Source of the DNA: Enterobacteriaceae bacterium UBA7338
GTDB lineage: Bacteria; Pseudomonadota; Gammaproteobacteria; Enterobacterales; Enterobacteriaceae
Assembly: GCA_002480085.1 (NCBI GenBank)
Contig: DKPJ01000017.1
Span: forward strand, 310,001-374,000
DNA length: 64,000 bases
Direction: 5' to 3'
Shown here: piece after piece, positions 1-8,735 of the stretch
How the letters are laid out: each line of letters opens with the position of its first letter
Position numbering within the stretch: the stretch's first letter is position 1
The notes under the pieces: generated by a model
Told to the model about the DNA's origin: nothing
The model's database searches: none
Seen by the model: only the letters and a program-made list of their open reading frames with translations
Made by a program: the position numbers and the translations under genes

Positions 1-1
1 C

Positions 2-1444
2 GTCATTATCAGTACCCTGCGCCTGGATCAGCTCCAGCTGATAGATGAGGGCAAGCAGGTGCTGGCTTACCCTGGCACCACCCTCTATTCACTGGAGAAG
101 GCGCTGAAGCCGCTGGGCCGGGAGCCGCACTCGGTGATCGGCTCCTCGTGCATTGGTGCCTCGGTGATTGGCGGGGTGTGCAATAACTCCGGCGGCTCGC
201 TGGTGCAGCGCGGCCCGGCCTACACCGAGATGTCGCTCTTTGCCCGCATTGACGAGCAGGGCCAGCTGCGGCTGGTGAACCACCTGGGGATAGACCTGGG
301 CGAGACGCCGGAGCAGATCCTCAGCAAGCTCGACGACCGCCGCATAACCGACGCCGAGGTGCGCCATGACGGCCGCCATGCCCATGACAGCGACTACGTG
401 CAGCGGGTGCGCGATATTGAGGCCGATACGCCTGCGCGCTACAACGCCGATCCGGATCGCCTGTTTGAGTCCTCCGGCTGCGCAGGCAAGCTGGCGGTCT
501 TCGCCGTGCGCCTTGATACCTTCCCGGCCGCCAAGCGCCAGCAGGTGTTCTATATCGGCACCAACCAGCCGGAGGTATTGACGGAGATCCGCCGCCATAT
601 GCTGGCCAACTTCGATAACCTGCCGGTGGCGGCGGAGTATATGCACCGGGATATCTACGATATCGCCGAGCGCTATGGCAAAGACACTTTCCTGATGATC
701 GACAAGCTCGGCACCGACAAGATGCCGCTGCTCTTTACCCTGAAAGGGCGCACCGACGCCATGCTGGAGAAGGTGTCGCTGTTTAAGCCCCACTTTACCG
801 ATCGCCTGATGCAGCGTGTAGGCAGCGTTTTTCCTGGGCATCTGCCGCCGCGGATGAAAAGCTGGCGCAATAAGTATGAGCACCACCTGCTGCTGAAGAT
901 GGCCGGGGACGGCATCGCCGAAGCCCAGAGCTGGCTGAAAGATTACTTCACCGAGGCCGAGGGCGGCTTCTTCGCCTGTACCACTGAGGAGGGCAACAAA
1001 GCCTTTCTGCACCGCTTCGCGGCGGCGGGGGCGGCTATTCGCTACCAGGCCGTGCATGCCGACGAGGTAGAGGAGATTCTGGCCCTCGATATCGCCCTGC
1101 GGCGCAACGATACCGAGTGGTTTGAGACGCTGCCGGAGGCGATCGCCAGCAAACTGACGCATAAGCTTTACTACGGCCACTTTTTCTGTCACGTTTTCCA
1201 TCAGGACTACATCGTCAAAAAAGGCGTGGATGTCCATGAGCTTAAAGCGCAGATGCTGGCGCTGCTGCAGGAGCGCGGCGCGCAGTATCCGGCTGAGCAT
1301 AACGTCGGGCATCTGTATGAGGCGGCGGAGAGCCTGAAGCGCAACTATCGCGAGCTCGATCCCACTAACAGCATGAATCCCGGCATTGGCAAAACCAGTA
1401 AGCAGAAATACTGGGGCGAAGGTGCAGACCTGCCCCATTCGTAA
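2..1444 (+). CDS. dld: Quinone-dependent D-lactate dehydrogenase, 5' end cut off by window edge
   Basis: FAD-linked respiratory enzyme on the inner face of the cytoplasmic membrane; it oxidises D-lactate to pyruvate and passes electrons to quinone. The open frame runs in from the first bases of the window without a start, giving about 480 residues of the roughly 570 usual for the family, so about 90 N-terminal residues lie outside. Seen in the sequence: the FAD-binding type region (GSSCIGASVIGG, NNSGGSLVQRGPAYTE) and the C-terminal membrane-associated domain ending with NSMNPGIGKTSK. It reads almost residue for residue like E. coli Dld. It is followed after 14 bases by an acetyltransferase gene on the same strand and then by a convergent pbpG, the E. 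coli neighbour. Confidence 0.97.
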   Translation, partial: VIISTLRLDQLQLIDEGKQVLAYPGTTLYSLEKALKPLGREPHSVIGSSCIGASVIGGVCNNSGGSLVQRGPAYTEMSLFARIDEQGQLRLVNHLGIDLGETPEQILSKLDDRRITDAEVRHDGRHAHDSDYVQRVRDIEADTPARYNADPDRLFESSGCAGKLAVFAVRLDTFPAAKRQQVFYIGTNQPEVLTEIRRHMLANFDNLPVAAEYMHRDIYDIAERYGKDTFLMIDKLGTDKMPLLFTLKGRTDAMLEKVSLFKPHFTDRLMQRVGSVFPGHLPPRMKSWRNKYEHHLLLKMAGDGIAEAQSWLKDYFTEAEGGFFACTTEEGNKAFLHRFAAAGAAIRYQAVHADEVEEILALDIALRRNDTEWFETLPEAIASKLTHKLYYGHFFCHVFHQDYIVKKGVDVHELKAQMLALLQERGAQYPAEHNVGHLYEAAESLKRNYRELDPTNSMNPGIGKTSKQKYWGEGADLPHS

Positions 1445-1458
1445 AGGAGTGCAGAGCG

Positions 1459-2013
1459 ATGTCTGCTGTTGATGTTTTAGCCATAACCGATGTAGAAGTC
1501 CGTGACGCCCGGCCGGACGACGTACACGCTATCTCCGCAATCTACGCCTGGCACGTGCTGCATGGCCGCGCCTCCTTTGAGGAGGTGCCGCCTACCATCG
1601 ACGAAATGCGCCAGCGCATAGCGAAAATTACCGGCGAGGGGCTGCCGTGGCTGGTGGCGCTCTATCGCGGCATCATCGTAGGCTACTGCTACGCCGGACA
1701 CTATCGCCCGCGCCACGCCTATCGCTATACCCTTGAGTGCTCTATCTATATTGAGTCCACCATGACCGGACGGCGGATCGGCAGCGCGCTGATGCAGGCC
1801 CTGATCGCCCGCTGTGAAGAGGGTCCCTGGCGGCAGATGGTGGCGGTGATTGGCGACGGCCATCACAATGAAGGCTCTCTGCGCCTGCATAAGAGCCACG
1901 GCTTTGAGGTGGTGGGACAGCTGCGCAGCGTCGGCTACAAGAAGGGCGACTGGCGAGATACGTTGATCATGCAGCGCCCGCTCAACGATGGAGACTGGAC
2001 GCTGCCGGAGTAG
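1459..2013 (+). CDS. GNAT-family N-acetyltransferase, phosphinothricin acetyltransferase-like
   Basis: Predicted cytoplasmic acetyl-CoA-dependent N-acetyltransferase of 184 residues. The acetyl-CoA-binding loop is visible as GRRIGSAL at about residues 104-111, preceded by the hydrophobic strand ECSIYIES, with the usual LHKSHGFEVVG segment late in the fold. The N-terminal part (DARPDDVHAISAIYAWHV, then ASFEEVPPT) is typical of the Pat/Bar/MnaT group, which acetylates phosphinothricin-like or methionine sulfone and sulfoximine amines; the true substrate is not shown. An AAGGAG ribosome site lies just before the ATG. It sits 14 bases after dld, so it may be co-transcribed, and it converges with pbpG. 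No counterpart is present at this place in E. coli K-12, so it is probably a lineage-specific addition. Confidence 0.85.
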   Translation: MSAVDVLAITDVEVRDARPDDVHAISAIYAWHVLHGRASFEEVPPTIDEMRQRIAKITGEGLPWLVALYRGIIVGYCYAGHYRPRHAYRYTLECSIYIESTMTGRRIGSALMQALIARCEEGPWRQMVAVIGDGHHNEGSLRLHKSHGFEVVGQLRSVGYKKGDWRDTLIMQRPLNDGDWTLPE

Positions 2014-2023
2014 CTTCTACCGA

Positions 2024-2971
2024 TTAATCATTCTGCGCGGTTTGCGCCGCGCTGCCGGTGGCGTTGATCGCCATCTGGGCCGCCTTCTGGCGCTTATAGC
2101 TCAGCGCCGAGGCTGGGACAGGCTGAACTTTGCCGGTCTCAATCCAGGTCCGCAGGCGGCTGGCGTCGGCGAAATGGGTATATTTGCCAAAGGCGTCCAT
2201 CACCACCAGCGCCACCGGTTTGTTATTGATCACCGTACGCATCACCAGGCAGTGCCCGGCCGCGTTGGTGAAGCCGGTTTTGGTCAGCTGAATATTCCAG
2301 TTGTCGCGATAGACCAGGTGGTTGGTATTGCGAAACGGCAGGGTATAGGCCGGACTAGAGAAGGTGGCCATCTCTTCCCGGGTAGTGCTGAGCTGGCCGA
2401 TAAGCGGATACTGCTTGCTGGCAATCAGCAGCTTCGTCAGATCGCGCGCGGTTGAGACGTTATGGATCGACAGCCCGGTCGGCTCCACAAAGTGGGTATT
2501 TACCATGCCCAGGGATTTCGCTTTCGCATTCATCGCCCGAATAAACGCATCGTAGCCGCCCGGATAGTGATGGGCGAGGCTGGCGGCGGCGCGGTTCTCT
2601 GAGGACATCAGCGCCAGCAGCAGCATATTCTTACGGCTGATCTCACTGTTCAGACGCACGCGGGAGTAGATGCCGCGCATCTCTGGCGTCTGGCTGATAT
2701 CGACCTTCAGGCGTTCGTCCAGCGGCAGGCGGGCGTCCAGCACCACCATCGCCGTCATTAGCTTGGTGATAGAGGCAATCGGCCGCACCAGATCCGGATG
2801 GCTGGCGTAAATCACTTTATTGGTTTGCAGATCGACAATCATCGCGCTGCCGGAGGCGATCTCAGGCTGCGCCGCAGCGGTAGCTGGAGCGGTTTTTGCC
2901 AGCGCCTGGGGCGCAACGGGTATGGCCAGCAGCAGGGCAAGGCTTAACAGGGAAACTCGAAATTTCAGCAT
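2024..2971 (-). CDS. pbpG: D-alanyl-D-alanine endopeptidase (penicillin-binding protein 7)
   Basis: Periplasmic low-molecular-weight PBP that cuts the D-Ala-mDAP cross-links of peptidoglycan. Length 315 residues, as in E. coli. A signal peptide covers residues 1 to about 25 (PQALA then K). The three active-site motifs of the serine DD-peptidase fold are intact: SITK at 67-70 with the nucleophile Ser67, SEN at 124-126 and KTG at 231-233. The body matches E. coli PbpG closely (SSENRAAASLAHHYPGGY), while the extreme C-terminus is more variable. It converges with the upstream acetyltransferase gene; the stops are about 10 bases apart. yohC lies upstream in the same direction, about 150 bases away. 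Confidence 0.96.
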   Translation of the reverse strand: MLKFRVSLLSLALLLAIPVAPQALAKTAPATAAAQPEIASGSAMIVDLQTNKVIYASHPDLVRPIASITKLMTAMVVLDARLPLDERLKVDISQTPEMRGIYSRVRLNSEISRKNMLLLALMSSENRAAASLAHHYPGGYDAFIRAMNAKAKSLGMVNTHFVEPTGLSIHNVSTARDLTKLLIASKQYPLIGQLSTTREEMATFSSPAYTLPFRNTNHLVYRDNWNIQLTKTGFTNAAGHCLVMRTVINNKPVALVVMDAFGKYTHFADASRLRTWIETGKVQPVPASALSYKRQKAAQMAINATGSAAQTAQND

Positions 2972-3125
2972 GGTGAGACTTCTGGTGATTATTCAGGCGC
3001 GTGATGACGCACACCGCTTTTGCAGGCAAAAAATGGCAAAAGCTGGCCAACGCATGATAGCTGCCATCATGCGTTGTCGCCAGAGAAGATTGTTTGCTGA
3101 ACGTTACGCGCAGATCGCGGCAGGT

Positions 3126-3713
3126 TCAGAACAGGCGGTAGCCATAACCCCAGAGTACAACGGTCAGGGCCAGCAGCACTTCCAGTACCAGCACGCCAAT
3201 CGCCAGCGTCGAGCTGGAGAAGCTCAGCCCCTCCTCCTGGTTAATGTTCAGGAAGGTCGGAATGCCGACGTAGAGCAGATAGCCGGTATAGAATAGCGCC
3301 ACCGTGCCCACCAGCGCGCAGAGCCACACCAGCGGATAGAGCGCCACCAGGCCGCTTAAGAAGAGCGGCGTCGCAACGTAACCGGCAAAGACCATGCAGC
3401 GGGCCAGCGATGGCCGCTGGGGTATGTTACGCGCCATCCAGTAGATGACTCGCCCCATGACCGCCACGCCAGCCAGCATCAGGCCATAGAAGAGGATACC
3501 GAGTAACAGCGCGGTGGAGAGCGACAGTTTAGAGAAGACGCCTTCGCCAAAATTCCAGCCGAGCTGGGTGGTACCGATGAGTGCGGAGACAACCGGGATC
3601 GCCGCCATCAGCAGAACGTGGTGGGTATAGTGGTGCGAAACCGTTTCGTTTTCGCCTCTGATCACCTTCATTTCACGATCGGGATGGGACAGAAGTCCCC
3701 AGACATGGTTCAT
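3126..3713 (-). CDS. yohC: Yip1-family inner membrane protein YohC
   Basis: Integral inner membrane protein of 195 residues, function unknown. After a charged N-terminal stretch (HPDREMKVIRGENE) it has about five hydrophobic segments, near residues 32-52, 66-88, 100-120, 123-147 and 165-190, the layout of the Yip1 domain family. It is nearly identical to E. coli YohC over the C-terminal half (SFSSSTLAIGVLVLEVLLAL). It lies between pbpG and yohD exactly as in E. coli and is divergent from yohD, sharing an intergenic region of about 150 bases. Confidence 0.93.
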   Translation of the reverse strand: MNHVWGLLSHPDREMKVIRGENETVSHHYTHHVLLMAAIPVVSALIGTTQLGWNFGEGVFSKLSLSTALLLGILFYGLMLAGVAVMGRVIYWMARNIPQRPSLARCMVFAGYVATPLFLSGLVALYPLVWLCALVGTVALFYTGYLLYVGIPTFLNINQEEGLSFSSSTLAIGVLVLEVLLALTVVLWGYGYRLF

Positions 3714-3865
3714 AACGCCCCCTTGCTGTCAGCCCAGATGATTACGTCTTCAGTATAATCCACTTCTGGTTATTTTTTAGGCTAACGGGCCGGACCTGCT
3801 GCCGTCTGTCTATTCACAGAAGCTATGCTTATACAACCTTTTGTCTCTGAAGGAGAATAATACGC

Positions 3866-4444
3866 ATGGATATCAACAGCCTGATTGCGCACTACGGCTA
3901 CGCCGCGCTGGTGGTTGGCAGCGTGGCGGAAGGTGAAACCATCACCCTGCTCGGCGGCGTGGCGGCGCATCAGGGCCTGCTGCGTTTCTGGCTGGTGGTC
4001 GCGGCGGTGGCGCTGGGAGGAATGATTGGCGATCAGCTGCTCTACCTGCTTGGCCGCCGTCTGGGGGATCGCGTGCTGCGTCACTTTTCGCGCCATCAGG
4101 ATAAGATCGATCGCGCTCAGCGGTTGATCAACAAACGTCCTTGGCTGTTCGTGATCGGCACCCGCTTTATGTATGGCTTTCGCATTATCGGCCCGCTGCT
4201 GATTGGCTCCAGCGGCCTGCCGCCAAGGATCTTTCTTCCGCTCAATATTGTGGGCGCTATCGTCTGGGCGCTGATCTTTACCACCCTCGGCTACGTGGGC
4301 GGTGAGGTGGTAGGCCCGTGGCTGCACGCTATCGATCAGCACCTGAAGCACTGGATATGGCTGATCCTGGCGATTGTCCTCGCCTTTGTGCTGCGGGCAG
4401 TGATTAAACGCTGGCTGGCAAAAAACAGGGAGACGGGAGAGTGA
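3866..4444 (+). CDS. yohD: DedA-family inner membrane protein YohD
   Basis: DedA/SNARE-associated family membrane protein of 192 residues. DedA proteins are proposed to flip or recycle membrane lipids such as undecaprenyl phosphate and to support proton-motive force; the specific role of YohD is not established. Family features visible are the acidic residues of the first re-entrant segment (AEGETITLLGG at about 22-32), the basic GTRFMYGFR segment at about 93-101, and the following hydrophobic segments, including the long C-terminal membrane span. A good AAGGAG ribosome site precedes the ATG by about 12 bases. It converges with yohF. Confidence 0.93.
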   Translation: MDINSLIAHYGYAALVVGSVAEGETITLLGGVAAHQGLLRFWLVVAAVALGGMIGDQLLYLLGRRLGDRVLRHFSRHQDKIDRAQRLINKRPWLFVIGTRFMYGFRIIGPLLIGSSGLPPRIFLPLNIVGAIVWALIFTTLGYVGGEVVGPWLHAIDQHLKHWIWLILAIVLAFVLRAVIKRWLAKNRETGE

Positions 4445-4460
4445 CCCCTCCCGCCTGCGC

Positions 4461-5231
4461 TTACTGAGGCTTAAACTGCGGGTTGGCCAGCATAAAGCCG
4501 CCGTCTACGATAAACGACTGGCCGGTAGTGTAGCTGGCATCCTCAGAGCTGAGCCAGCCCACCAGGCTGGCAATCTCCTGGGTTCTGCCAGGTCGGGTCA
4601 GAGGAATGGTCGGCAGAGAGCCTTCCTGCACATCCTCATCCTTCATGTCGTTCATTGGGGTGGCGATGGCCCCCGGCGCTACCGCGTTCACCAGGATCTT
4701 ATGCTGCACCAGCTCCATCGCCATCGACTTGGTCAGGCCGCCGAGGGCATGCTTGGCGGCGGTGTAGGCGCTGGCCTCCGGCAGCGGGGTGTGCTCATGC
4801 ACAGAGGTGATATTAATAATGCGCCCACCCTCACCCTGCTCCACCATCTTTCTGGCGGCGATCTGCGCGCACAAAAACGCGCCGTCAACATCGACGGTAA
4901 AGACGGTGCGCCAGTCCTTGAAATCCATCTCCAGGAACGGCGCCTTGCTCATCGCCCCGGCGTTATTCACCAGCACGTCAATGCGACCGAACGTGTCGAT
5001 CAGCGTCTGAATGGCCTGCGCGCCGTCGGGCAGATTGCTGAGATCGAGCTGTACCGTTTCGGCCCGGCGGCCCAGCGCGTTTACGGCCTCGGCGGTGGCT
5101 TTTGCCCCCTCGTCGTCCGAGTGCCAGGTGATACCGATGTCGTACCCCTGCTTAGCCAGCACCAGCGCGCACTGCTTGCCGATACCTGAATCCGATGCCG
5201 TGACGATGGCAACCTTGTTGGTCGTGCCCAT
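4461..5231 (-). CDS. yohF: Short-chain dehydrogenase/reductase YohF
   Basis: NAD(P)-dependent oxidoreductase of the classical SDR fold, substrate unknown. Seen: nucleotide-binding TASDSGIG at 11-18, NNAG at 89-92, catalytic Ser143 and the Tyr156-x3-Lys160 pair (YTAAK), and the C-terminal FIVDGGFMLANP. It is close to E. coli YohF throughout. An upstream in-frame ATG at 5241-5243 would add four residues, but that ATG overlaps the GGAGG ribosome site of the ATG at 5231, so the shorter 256-residue start is preferred. It converges with yohD; the divergent yohP follows upstream. Confidence 0.94.
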   Translation of the reverse strand: MGTTNKVAIVTASDSGIGKQCALVLAKQGYDIGITWHSDDEGAKATAEAVNALGRRAETVQLDLSNLPDGAQAIQTLIDTFGRIDVLVNNAGAMSKAPFLEMDFKDWRTVFTVDVDGAFLCAQIAARKMVEQGEGGRIINITSVHEHTPLPEASAYTAAKHALGGLTKSMAMELVQHKILVNAVAPGAIATPMNDMKDEDVQEGSLPTIPLTRPGRTQEIASLVGWLSSEDASYTTGQSFIVDGGFMLANPQFKPQ

Positions 5232-5410
5232 AAGAACCTCCATAAAAGAAGTGATAAGGGGTGAACGCGAAAAAGCTGAACAGTAAGTATAGAGAGTTCC
5301 CGGCTATCGCAAGGATGGAGACCATTTTCTGCTTCGACCAGGCAAAACGGCAGATAATTGCCTATGCTTTCAGAGGTATCAGCAAGACGTCACAACAAAA
5401 GGACAGGACG

Positions 5411-5494
5411 ATGAAAATTTTACTTTGGGCTATTTTGATTATTTTTCTGATTGGGCTGTTGGTGGTAACCGGCGTGTTTAAGATGATTTTCTAA
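5411..5494 (+). CDS. yohP: Small inner membrane protein YohP (27 residues)
   Basis: A 27-residue protein consisting of one hydrophobic span with a short basic ends pattern (MKILLW start, GVFKMIF end). It differs at only about two positions from E. coli YohP, a tail-anchor-like small protein of the inner membrane whose mRNA and protein have been used as a model for post-translational insertion by SRP. The AAGGACAG stretch at about 5399-5406 is its ribosome site. A much longer in-frame reading from 5261 is open but has no support, and this ATG is the conserved start. It is divergent from yohF and followed by a G/C hairpin and a REP. Confidence 0.93.
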   Translation: MKILLWAILIIFLIGLLVVTGVFKMIF

Positions 5495-5512
5495 GGTGTT
5501 CGAATGAACATG

Positions 5513-5530
5513 GCCCCCGCAAGGGGGCAA
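5513..5530 (+). terminator. Candidate terminator hairpin after yohP
   Basis: A perfect six-base-pair stem (GCCCCC / GGGGGC, loop GCAA) lies 18 bases after the yohP stop. The downstream tract is AAAGTTTAG rather than a clean T-run, so termination strength is doubtful. The hairpin could also act on transcripts leaving mdtQ on the other strand. Confidence 0.5.
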
Positions 5531-5550
5531 AGTTTAGCACTTCGGGTAAC

Positions 5551-5580
5551 GCCCGGTGGCGCTGCGCTTACCGGGCCTAC
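5551..5580. repeat. Single REP element between yohP and mdtQ
   Basis: Palindromic unit starting GCCCGGTGGCGCTGCGCTTA and ending CCGGGCCTAC, the enterobacterial REP/BIME consensus. The same 30-base unit recurs at 11301, 11404 and 11506, and in inverse orientation at 34195. It lies between the convergent 3' ends of yohP and mdtQ, the usual extragenic position for REPs. Confidence 0.9.
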
Positions 5581-5596
5581 AGGAAAAACACAACTA

Positions 5597-7042
5597 TCAC
5601 CCCTGTTGATACCCGCCGCCCAGGGCGGAGGTGAGCTGCAGAGTGGCATCCAACCACTGGCCGTGCAGGGTGATGCCGTTAATCTGCTCCTGAAGCAGCG
5701 GCAGCCGGCTCTGGCTGACCCGCATGCCGGGAATGATCCCCACCTTAAAGCGCGCTTCGGCTAAGGCCACAATGCGCCCGGCATCCTGCTCGATCTGCTG
5801 CTGGCGCTGGTTCTCGTCTGCCAGCGTCTCGACCTGCACTGCCGCTTTCTCTACCTCATTGACTGCGTCTATCACCGCCTTGTTGTAGCTGGCAACGGAG
5901 AGATTATGCTCCTCTTCGGCGATGTTCAGGCTGGCGTTCAGCCGCCCGCTGTCGAAAATCGGCAGCGTCAGCCCGCCGGTGACGCCCATCTGCTGGGCAG
6001 AGTGGCGGAAGAGATCGCTCAGGTGCAGGGCATCCTGCTGGAGAAACGCCATCAGATTAAGATCCGGGTAGAAAGCCGCCTTCGCCGCCTCCACGCTGCT
6101 GAGCGAGGACGCAATGTACCAGTGTGCCGCCTGCAGATCCGGGCGGCGGGCCAGCAGATCGTAGCCCAGCCGTGGCGGCATCTTGCCCTCAACCTTCGGC
6201 AGATCGATCGGTTGCAGATGCAGCGTGGCCGCGCTGCTGTTCGTCAATGCTATCAGGCGGGCCTCAATCACCCGCATTTTACCCCGGGCCTCGCTCTGCT
6301 GCTGACGGGTTTTGCCTTCATCGATGCTGTTCTCGGCATCCGCCACCGAGGAGGTAATGCCCGCCTGATGGAGCTGACGATCGGCGGCAACAATCGTCTG
6401 CTGGTCACGTTCGATCTCATCCAGCACCTGACTGATGGCGGCCTCGGTCTGCCACTGCCAGTAAAGGCGCGCCACGCTGGTAGCCAGCAGCTGTCGCGTC
6501 TGCTGCCTCTCGGCTTCGTGAGCGCGAACGTCGCCAATCCGGGCGGCAACCTCAGCGCGGTTTTTCCCCCACAGATCGAGATCCCAGCCGGCGGTTAAGC
6601 CGAAGGTGCCGTTGGTATACCAGGGGCCAGTGGTTCCGGCGGCGGGATCGGTTATGGCAAAGGGTCCCATCAACCCCTCGGCAGACATGCGCTGCCGCTC
6701 GACGTCGGCAGAGAAATCAACCTCGGGGCCGTCATTAGCGGCGACGCGCTGGGCCTGTGCTTCGGCAAGGTGGATCCGCTGCTCCGCAACCTGCATATCC
6801 GGGGCGTGGGCCAGAGCGCGCTCAATCAGGGCGTTAAGCTGCGGATCGTGGTACGCCTGCCACCACTGACTTTGTGGCCAGCCTGCGGCCAGCGCCGGAG
6901 GTAAGCTATTGCTAGCCGCCGCTGCCGGGGCCTGTTCTTTCAGGGGAACGACGCTGTCATGCATCGGCGCGCACCCGCTGAGGCTCAATACCAGCGGGAA
7001 GCACGCCGCAGCGGCGATGATAAAGGGACGACTCATAGACAC
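5597..7042 (-). CDS. mdtQ: Outer membrane efflux lipoprotein MdtQ, intact
   Basis: TolC/OprM-like outer membrane factor of 481 residues for tripartite drug efflux. A lipoprotein signal ends in LSGC with Cys24 as the lipid-attachment site. The two homologous outer membrane efflux repeats are visible, each beginning with the LIERALAHAPD type or LARRPDLQAA type helix, and the conserved YWQWQTE and LPIFDSGRL segments are present. It matches the E. coli YohG/MdtQ reading frame, which is broken in K-12 strains; here it is uninterrupted from start to stop. No pump or membrane fusion gene is adjacent, so it would have to work with partners encoded elsewhere. Confidence 0.92.
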   Translation of the reverse strand: MSMSRPFIIAAAACFPLVLSLSGCAPMHDSVVPLKEQAPAAAASNSLPPALAAGWPQSQWWQAYHDPQLNALIERALAHAPDMQVAEQRIHLAEAQAQRVAANDGPEVDFSADVERQRMSAEGLMGPFAITDPAAGTTGPWYTNGTFGLTAGWDLDLWGKNRAEVAARIGDVRAHEAERQQTRQLLATSVARLYWQWQTEAAISQVLDEIERDQQTIVAADRQLHQAGITSSVADAENSIDEGKTRQQQSEARGKMRVIEARLIALTNSSAATLHLQPIDLPKVEGKMPPRLGYDLLARRPDLQAAHWYIASSLSSVEAAKAAFYPDLNLMAFLQQDALHLSDLFRHSAQQMGVTGGLTLPIFDSGRLNASLNIAEEEHNLSVASYNKAVIDAVNEVEKAAVQVETLADENQRQQQIEQDAGRIVALAEARFKVGIIPGMRVSQSRLPLLQEQINGITLHGQWLDATLQLTSALGGGYQQG

Positions 7043-7174
7043 GCTCTGCTAAACCAGGGCGTTGCAGAGTACACACACTTTTACCCGGTTTTTTAGGTAA
7101 GCGTGGCAAAACACAGCTGTTCATAAAAAGACACAGCCGGAAAAATATTTACCTTATCAATAATATAAGTGAAT

Positions 7175-8128
7175 CTATTCTTGCAGAATATGGTTAGCGG
7201 CAGACTCGATGGCAATCGCGATCTCCGTTGACCGCTTCAGGGTACGGATCTGGCTAAACAGGCCGTCGGCTTCCGCATACTCCTTGCGTAGATAGCCCAG
7301 CCACTGCTTGATGCGCGCCACGTGATACATCCCGGTATCGCCCTGCTTCTCCAGCTGGCTGTAGCGCTGGAGCAGGCCAACCACCTCCGGCCAGGGCATA
7401 CGCGGCGCGTTATATTTGATCACCCGGCTGAGGTTGGGCACGTTCAGTGCACCGCGGCCAATCATCACCGCGTCGCAGCCGGTGGCCGCCAGGCAATCCT
7501 GCGCGCTCTGCCAGTCCCAGATCTCGCCGTTAGCAATCACCGGGATGGTTAGCCGCTTACGGATCTCGCCGATCGCCTGCCAGTTGATGCGCTCTGCCTT
7601 GTAGCCATCCTCTTTTGTCCGGCCGTGGACCACCAGCTCGGTCGCCCCCGCCTGCTCTACCGCATCGGCAATTTCAAACTGCCGCGCACCGCTGTCCCAG
7701 CCGAGGCGTATTTTAACGGTCACCGGCAGCGAGGCGGGCACGGCCTCACGCATCGCTTTCGCGCCGCGGTAGATAAGCTCAGGGTCTTTGAGCAGCGTCG
7801 CCCCGCCGCCGCTGCCGTTCACCAGCTTCGAGGGGCAGCCGCAGTTGAGATCGACCCCGTACGAGCCAAGCTCTACGGCACGGGCGGCGTTCTCCGCCAG
7901 CCACTCAGGATATTGCCCCAGCAGCTGGATCCGCACCGGCGTGCCGTTGCGCGTGCGGCTCTGGCGATGCAACTCCGGACAGATCTTATAGAACGATTTT
8001 ACCGGCAGCAGCTGATCGACCACGCGTAAAAACTCGGTGATGCAGAGATCGTAATCATTTACCCCGGTCAGCAGCTCGCGCACCAGCGAATCGAGCACGC
8101 CTTCCATCGGTGCCAGTAATACACGCAT
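7175..8128 (-). CDS. dusC: tRNA-dihydrouridine(16) synthase
   Basis: FMN-dependent enzyme that reduces U16 in the D-loop of tRNAs using NADPH. The protein is 317 residues with a TIM-barrel N-terminal domain (LAPMEGVLDSLVRELL at 5-20) and the catalytic cysteine Cys98 in the LNCGCPS motif at 95-100. The FMN-phosphate-binding segment ANGEIWD and the IGRGALNVPNL motif follow. The helical C-terminal domain containing IKQWLGYLRKEYAEAD is the tRNA-binding part. The sequence agrees with the DusC subfamily (ends HILQE, length near 315) rather than DusA or DusB. Upstream is the divergent yohJK operon. Confidence 0.95.
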   Translation of the reverse strand: MRVLLAPMEGVLDSLVRELLTGVNDYDLCITEFLRVVDQLLPVKSFYKICPELHRQSRTRNGTPVRIQLLGQYPEWLAENAARAVELGSYGVDLNCGCPSKLVNGSGGGATLLKDPELIYRGAKAMREAVPASLPVTVKIRLGWDSGARQFEIADAVEQAGATELVVHGRTKEDGYKAERINWQAIGEIRKRLTIPVIANGEIWDWQSAQDCLAATGCDAVMIGRGALNVPNLSRVIKYNAPRMPWPEVVGLLQRYSQLEKQGDTGMYHVARIKQWLGYLRKEYAEADGLFSQIRTLKRSTEIAIAIESAANHILQE

Positions 8129-8268
8129 AACGTTACCCGTCAGAAAAGAGGCGCGTATGGTAGCGCCTCTGGTCCACGGGTGAAAGGGACTTTATCGCGC
8201 GGTTTACGCCTAATCTTGTATGAATGCCTGACGTTCCATTAGGGAATATTTGGTATGCTCACAATTCA

Positions 8269-8290
8269 TGATGTGATCGATAGCACAGTT
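8269..8290 (+). promoter_or_regulatory. Candidate CRP site upstream of yohJ
   Basis: TGTGA at 8272-8276, six bases, then GCACA at 8283-8287: nine of ten core positions agree with the CRP consensus TGTGA-N6-TCACA. It ends about 50 bases before the yohJ start and lies in the divergent dusC/yohJ region, suggesting catabolite control of yohJK. No start site is established. Confidence 0.6.
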
Positions 8291-8336
8291 ATCAAATCAA
8301 TTGTATGATGAATACGTTTCATCAGAGGCTTTCACC

Positions 8337-8735
8337 ATGTCCAAATCGTTAACCATTGTCTGGCAGTATCTTCGTGCTTTCGCGCTGATCTATGCCTGCC
8401 TGTACGCCGGGATCGCTATCTCCGCCCTGCTGCCCATTACTATCCCCGGCAGCATTATCGGCATGCTAATCATGTTCTTCCTGCTGGCGCTGCAAATCCT
8501 GCCGGCAAAGTGGGTTAACCCCGGCTGCTACGTGCTGATCCGCTATATGGCGCTGCTGTTCGTGCCTATCGGCGTGGGCGTGATGCAGTACTACGACGTG
8601 CTGCGGGCGCAGTTTGGCCCGGTGGTGGTCTCCTGCGCCATCAGCACCCTTGTCGTCTTCCTGGTGGTGAGCTGGAGCTCGCATCTGGTCCACGGCGAGC
8701 GCAAGGTGACGGGTGAAAAAGGAGCAAAACCGTGA
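8337..8735 (+). CDS. yohJ: LrgA/CidA-family membrane protein YohJ
   Basis: Four-span integral membrane protein of 132 residues, the LrgA-like small partner of YohK. LrgAB/CidAB proteins were first described as holin/antiholin-like regulators of autolysis; in several bacteria the pair moves pyruvate or related small acids, and which role applies here is not shown. Seen: the conserved ITIPGSIIGMLIMF and KWVNPGCYVLIRYMALLFVPIGVG blocks. The start at 8337 is chosen because it matches E. coli YohJ and follows AGAGG; a longer frame from 8301 is open but lacks a ribosome site. It overlaps yohK by four bases. Confidence 0.93.
   Translation: MSKSLTIVWQYLRAFALIYACLYAGIAISALLPITIPGSIIGMLIMFFLLALQILPAKWVNPGCYVLIRYMALLFVPIGVGVMQYYDVLRAQFGPVVVSCAISTLVVFLVVSWSSHLVHGERKVTGEKGAKP

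Noticed and set aside
89..1438. Long open frame on the minus strand opposite dld
   Set aside because: Shadow of the GC-rich dld codon pattern; no ribosome site, and dld is certain on the plus strand.
5261..5410. N-terminal extension of yohP to 77 residues
   Set aside because: The 27-residue protein is conserved in E. coli with its own ribosome site; the upstream part is not conserved in sequence style.
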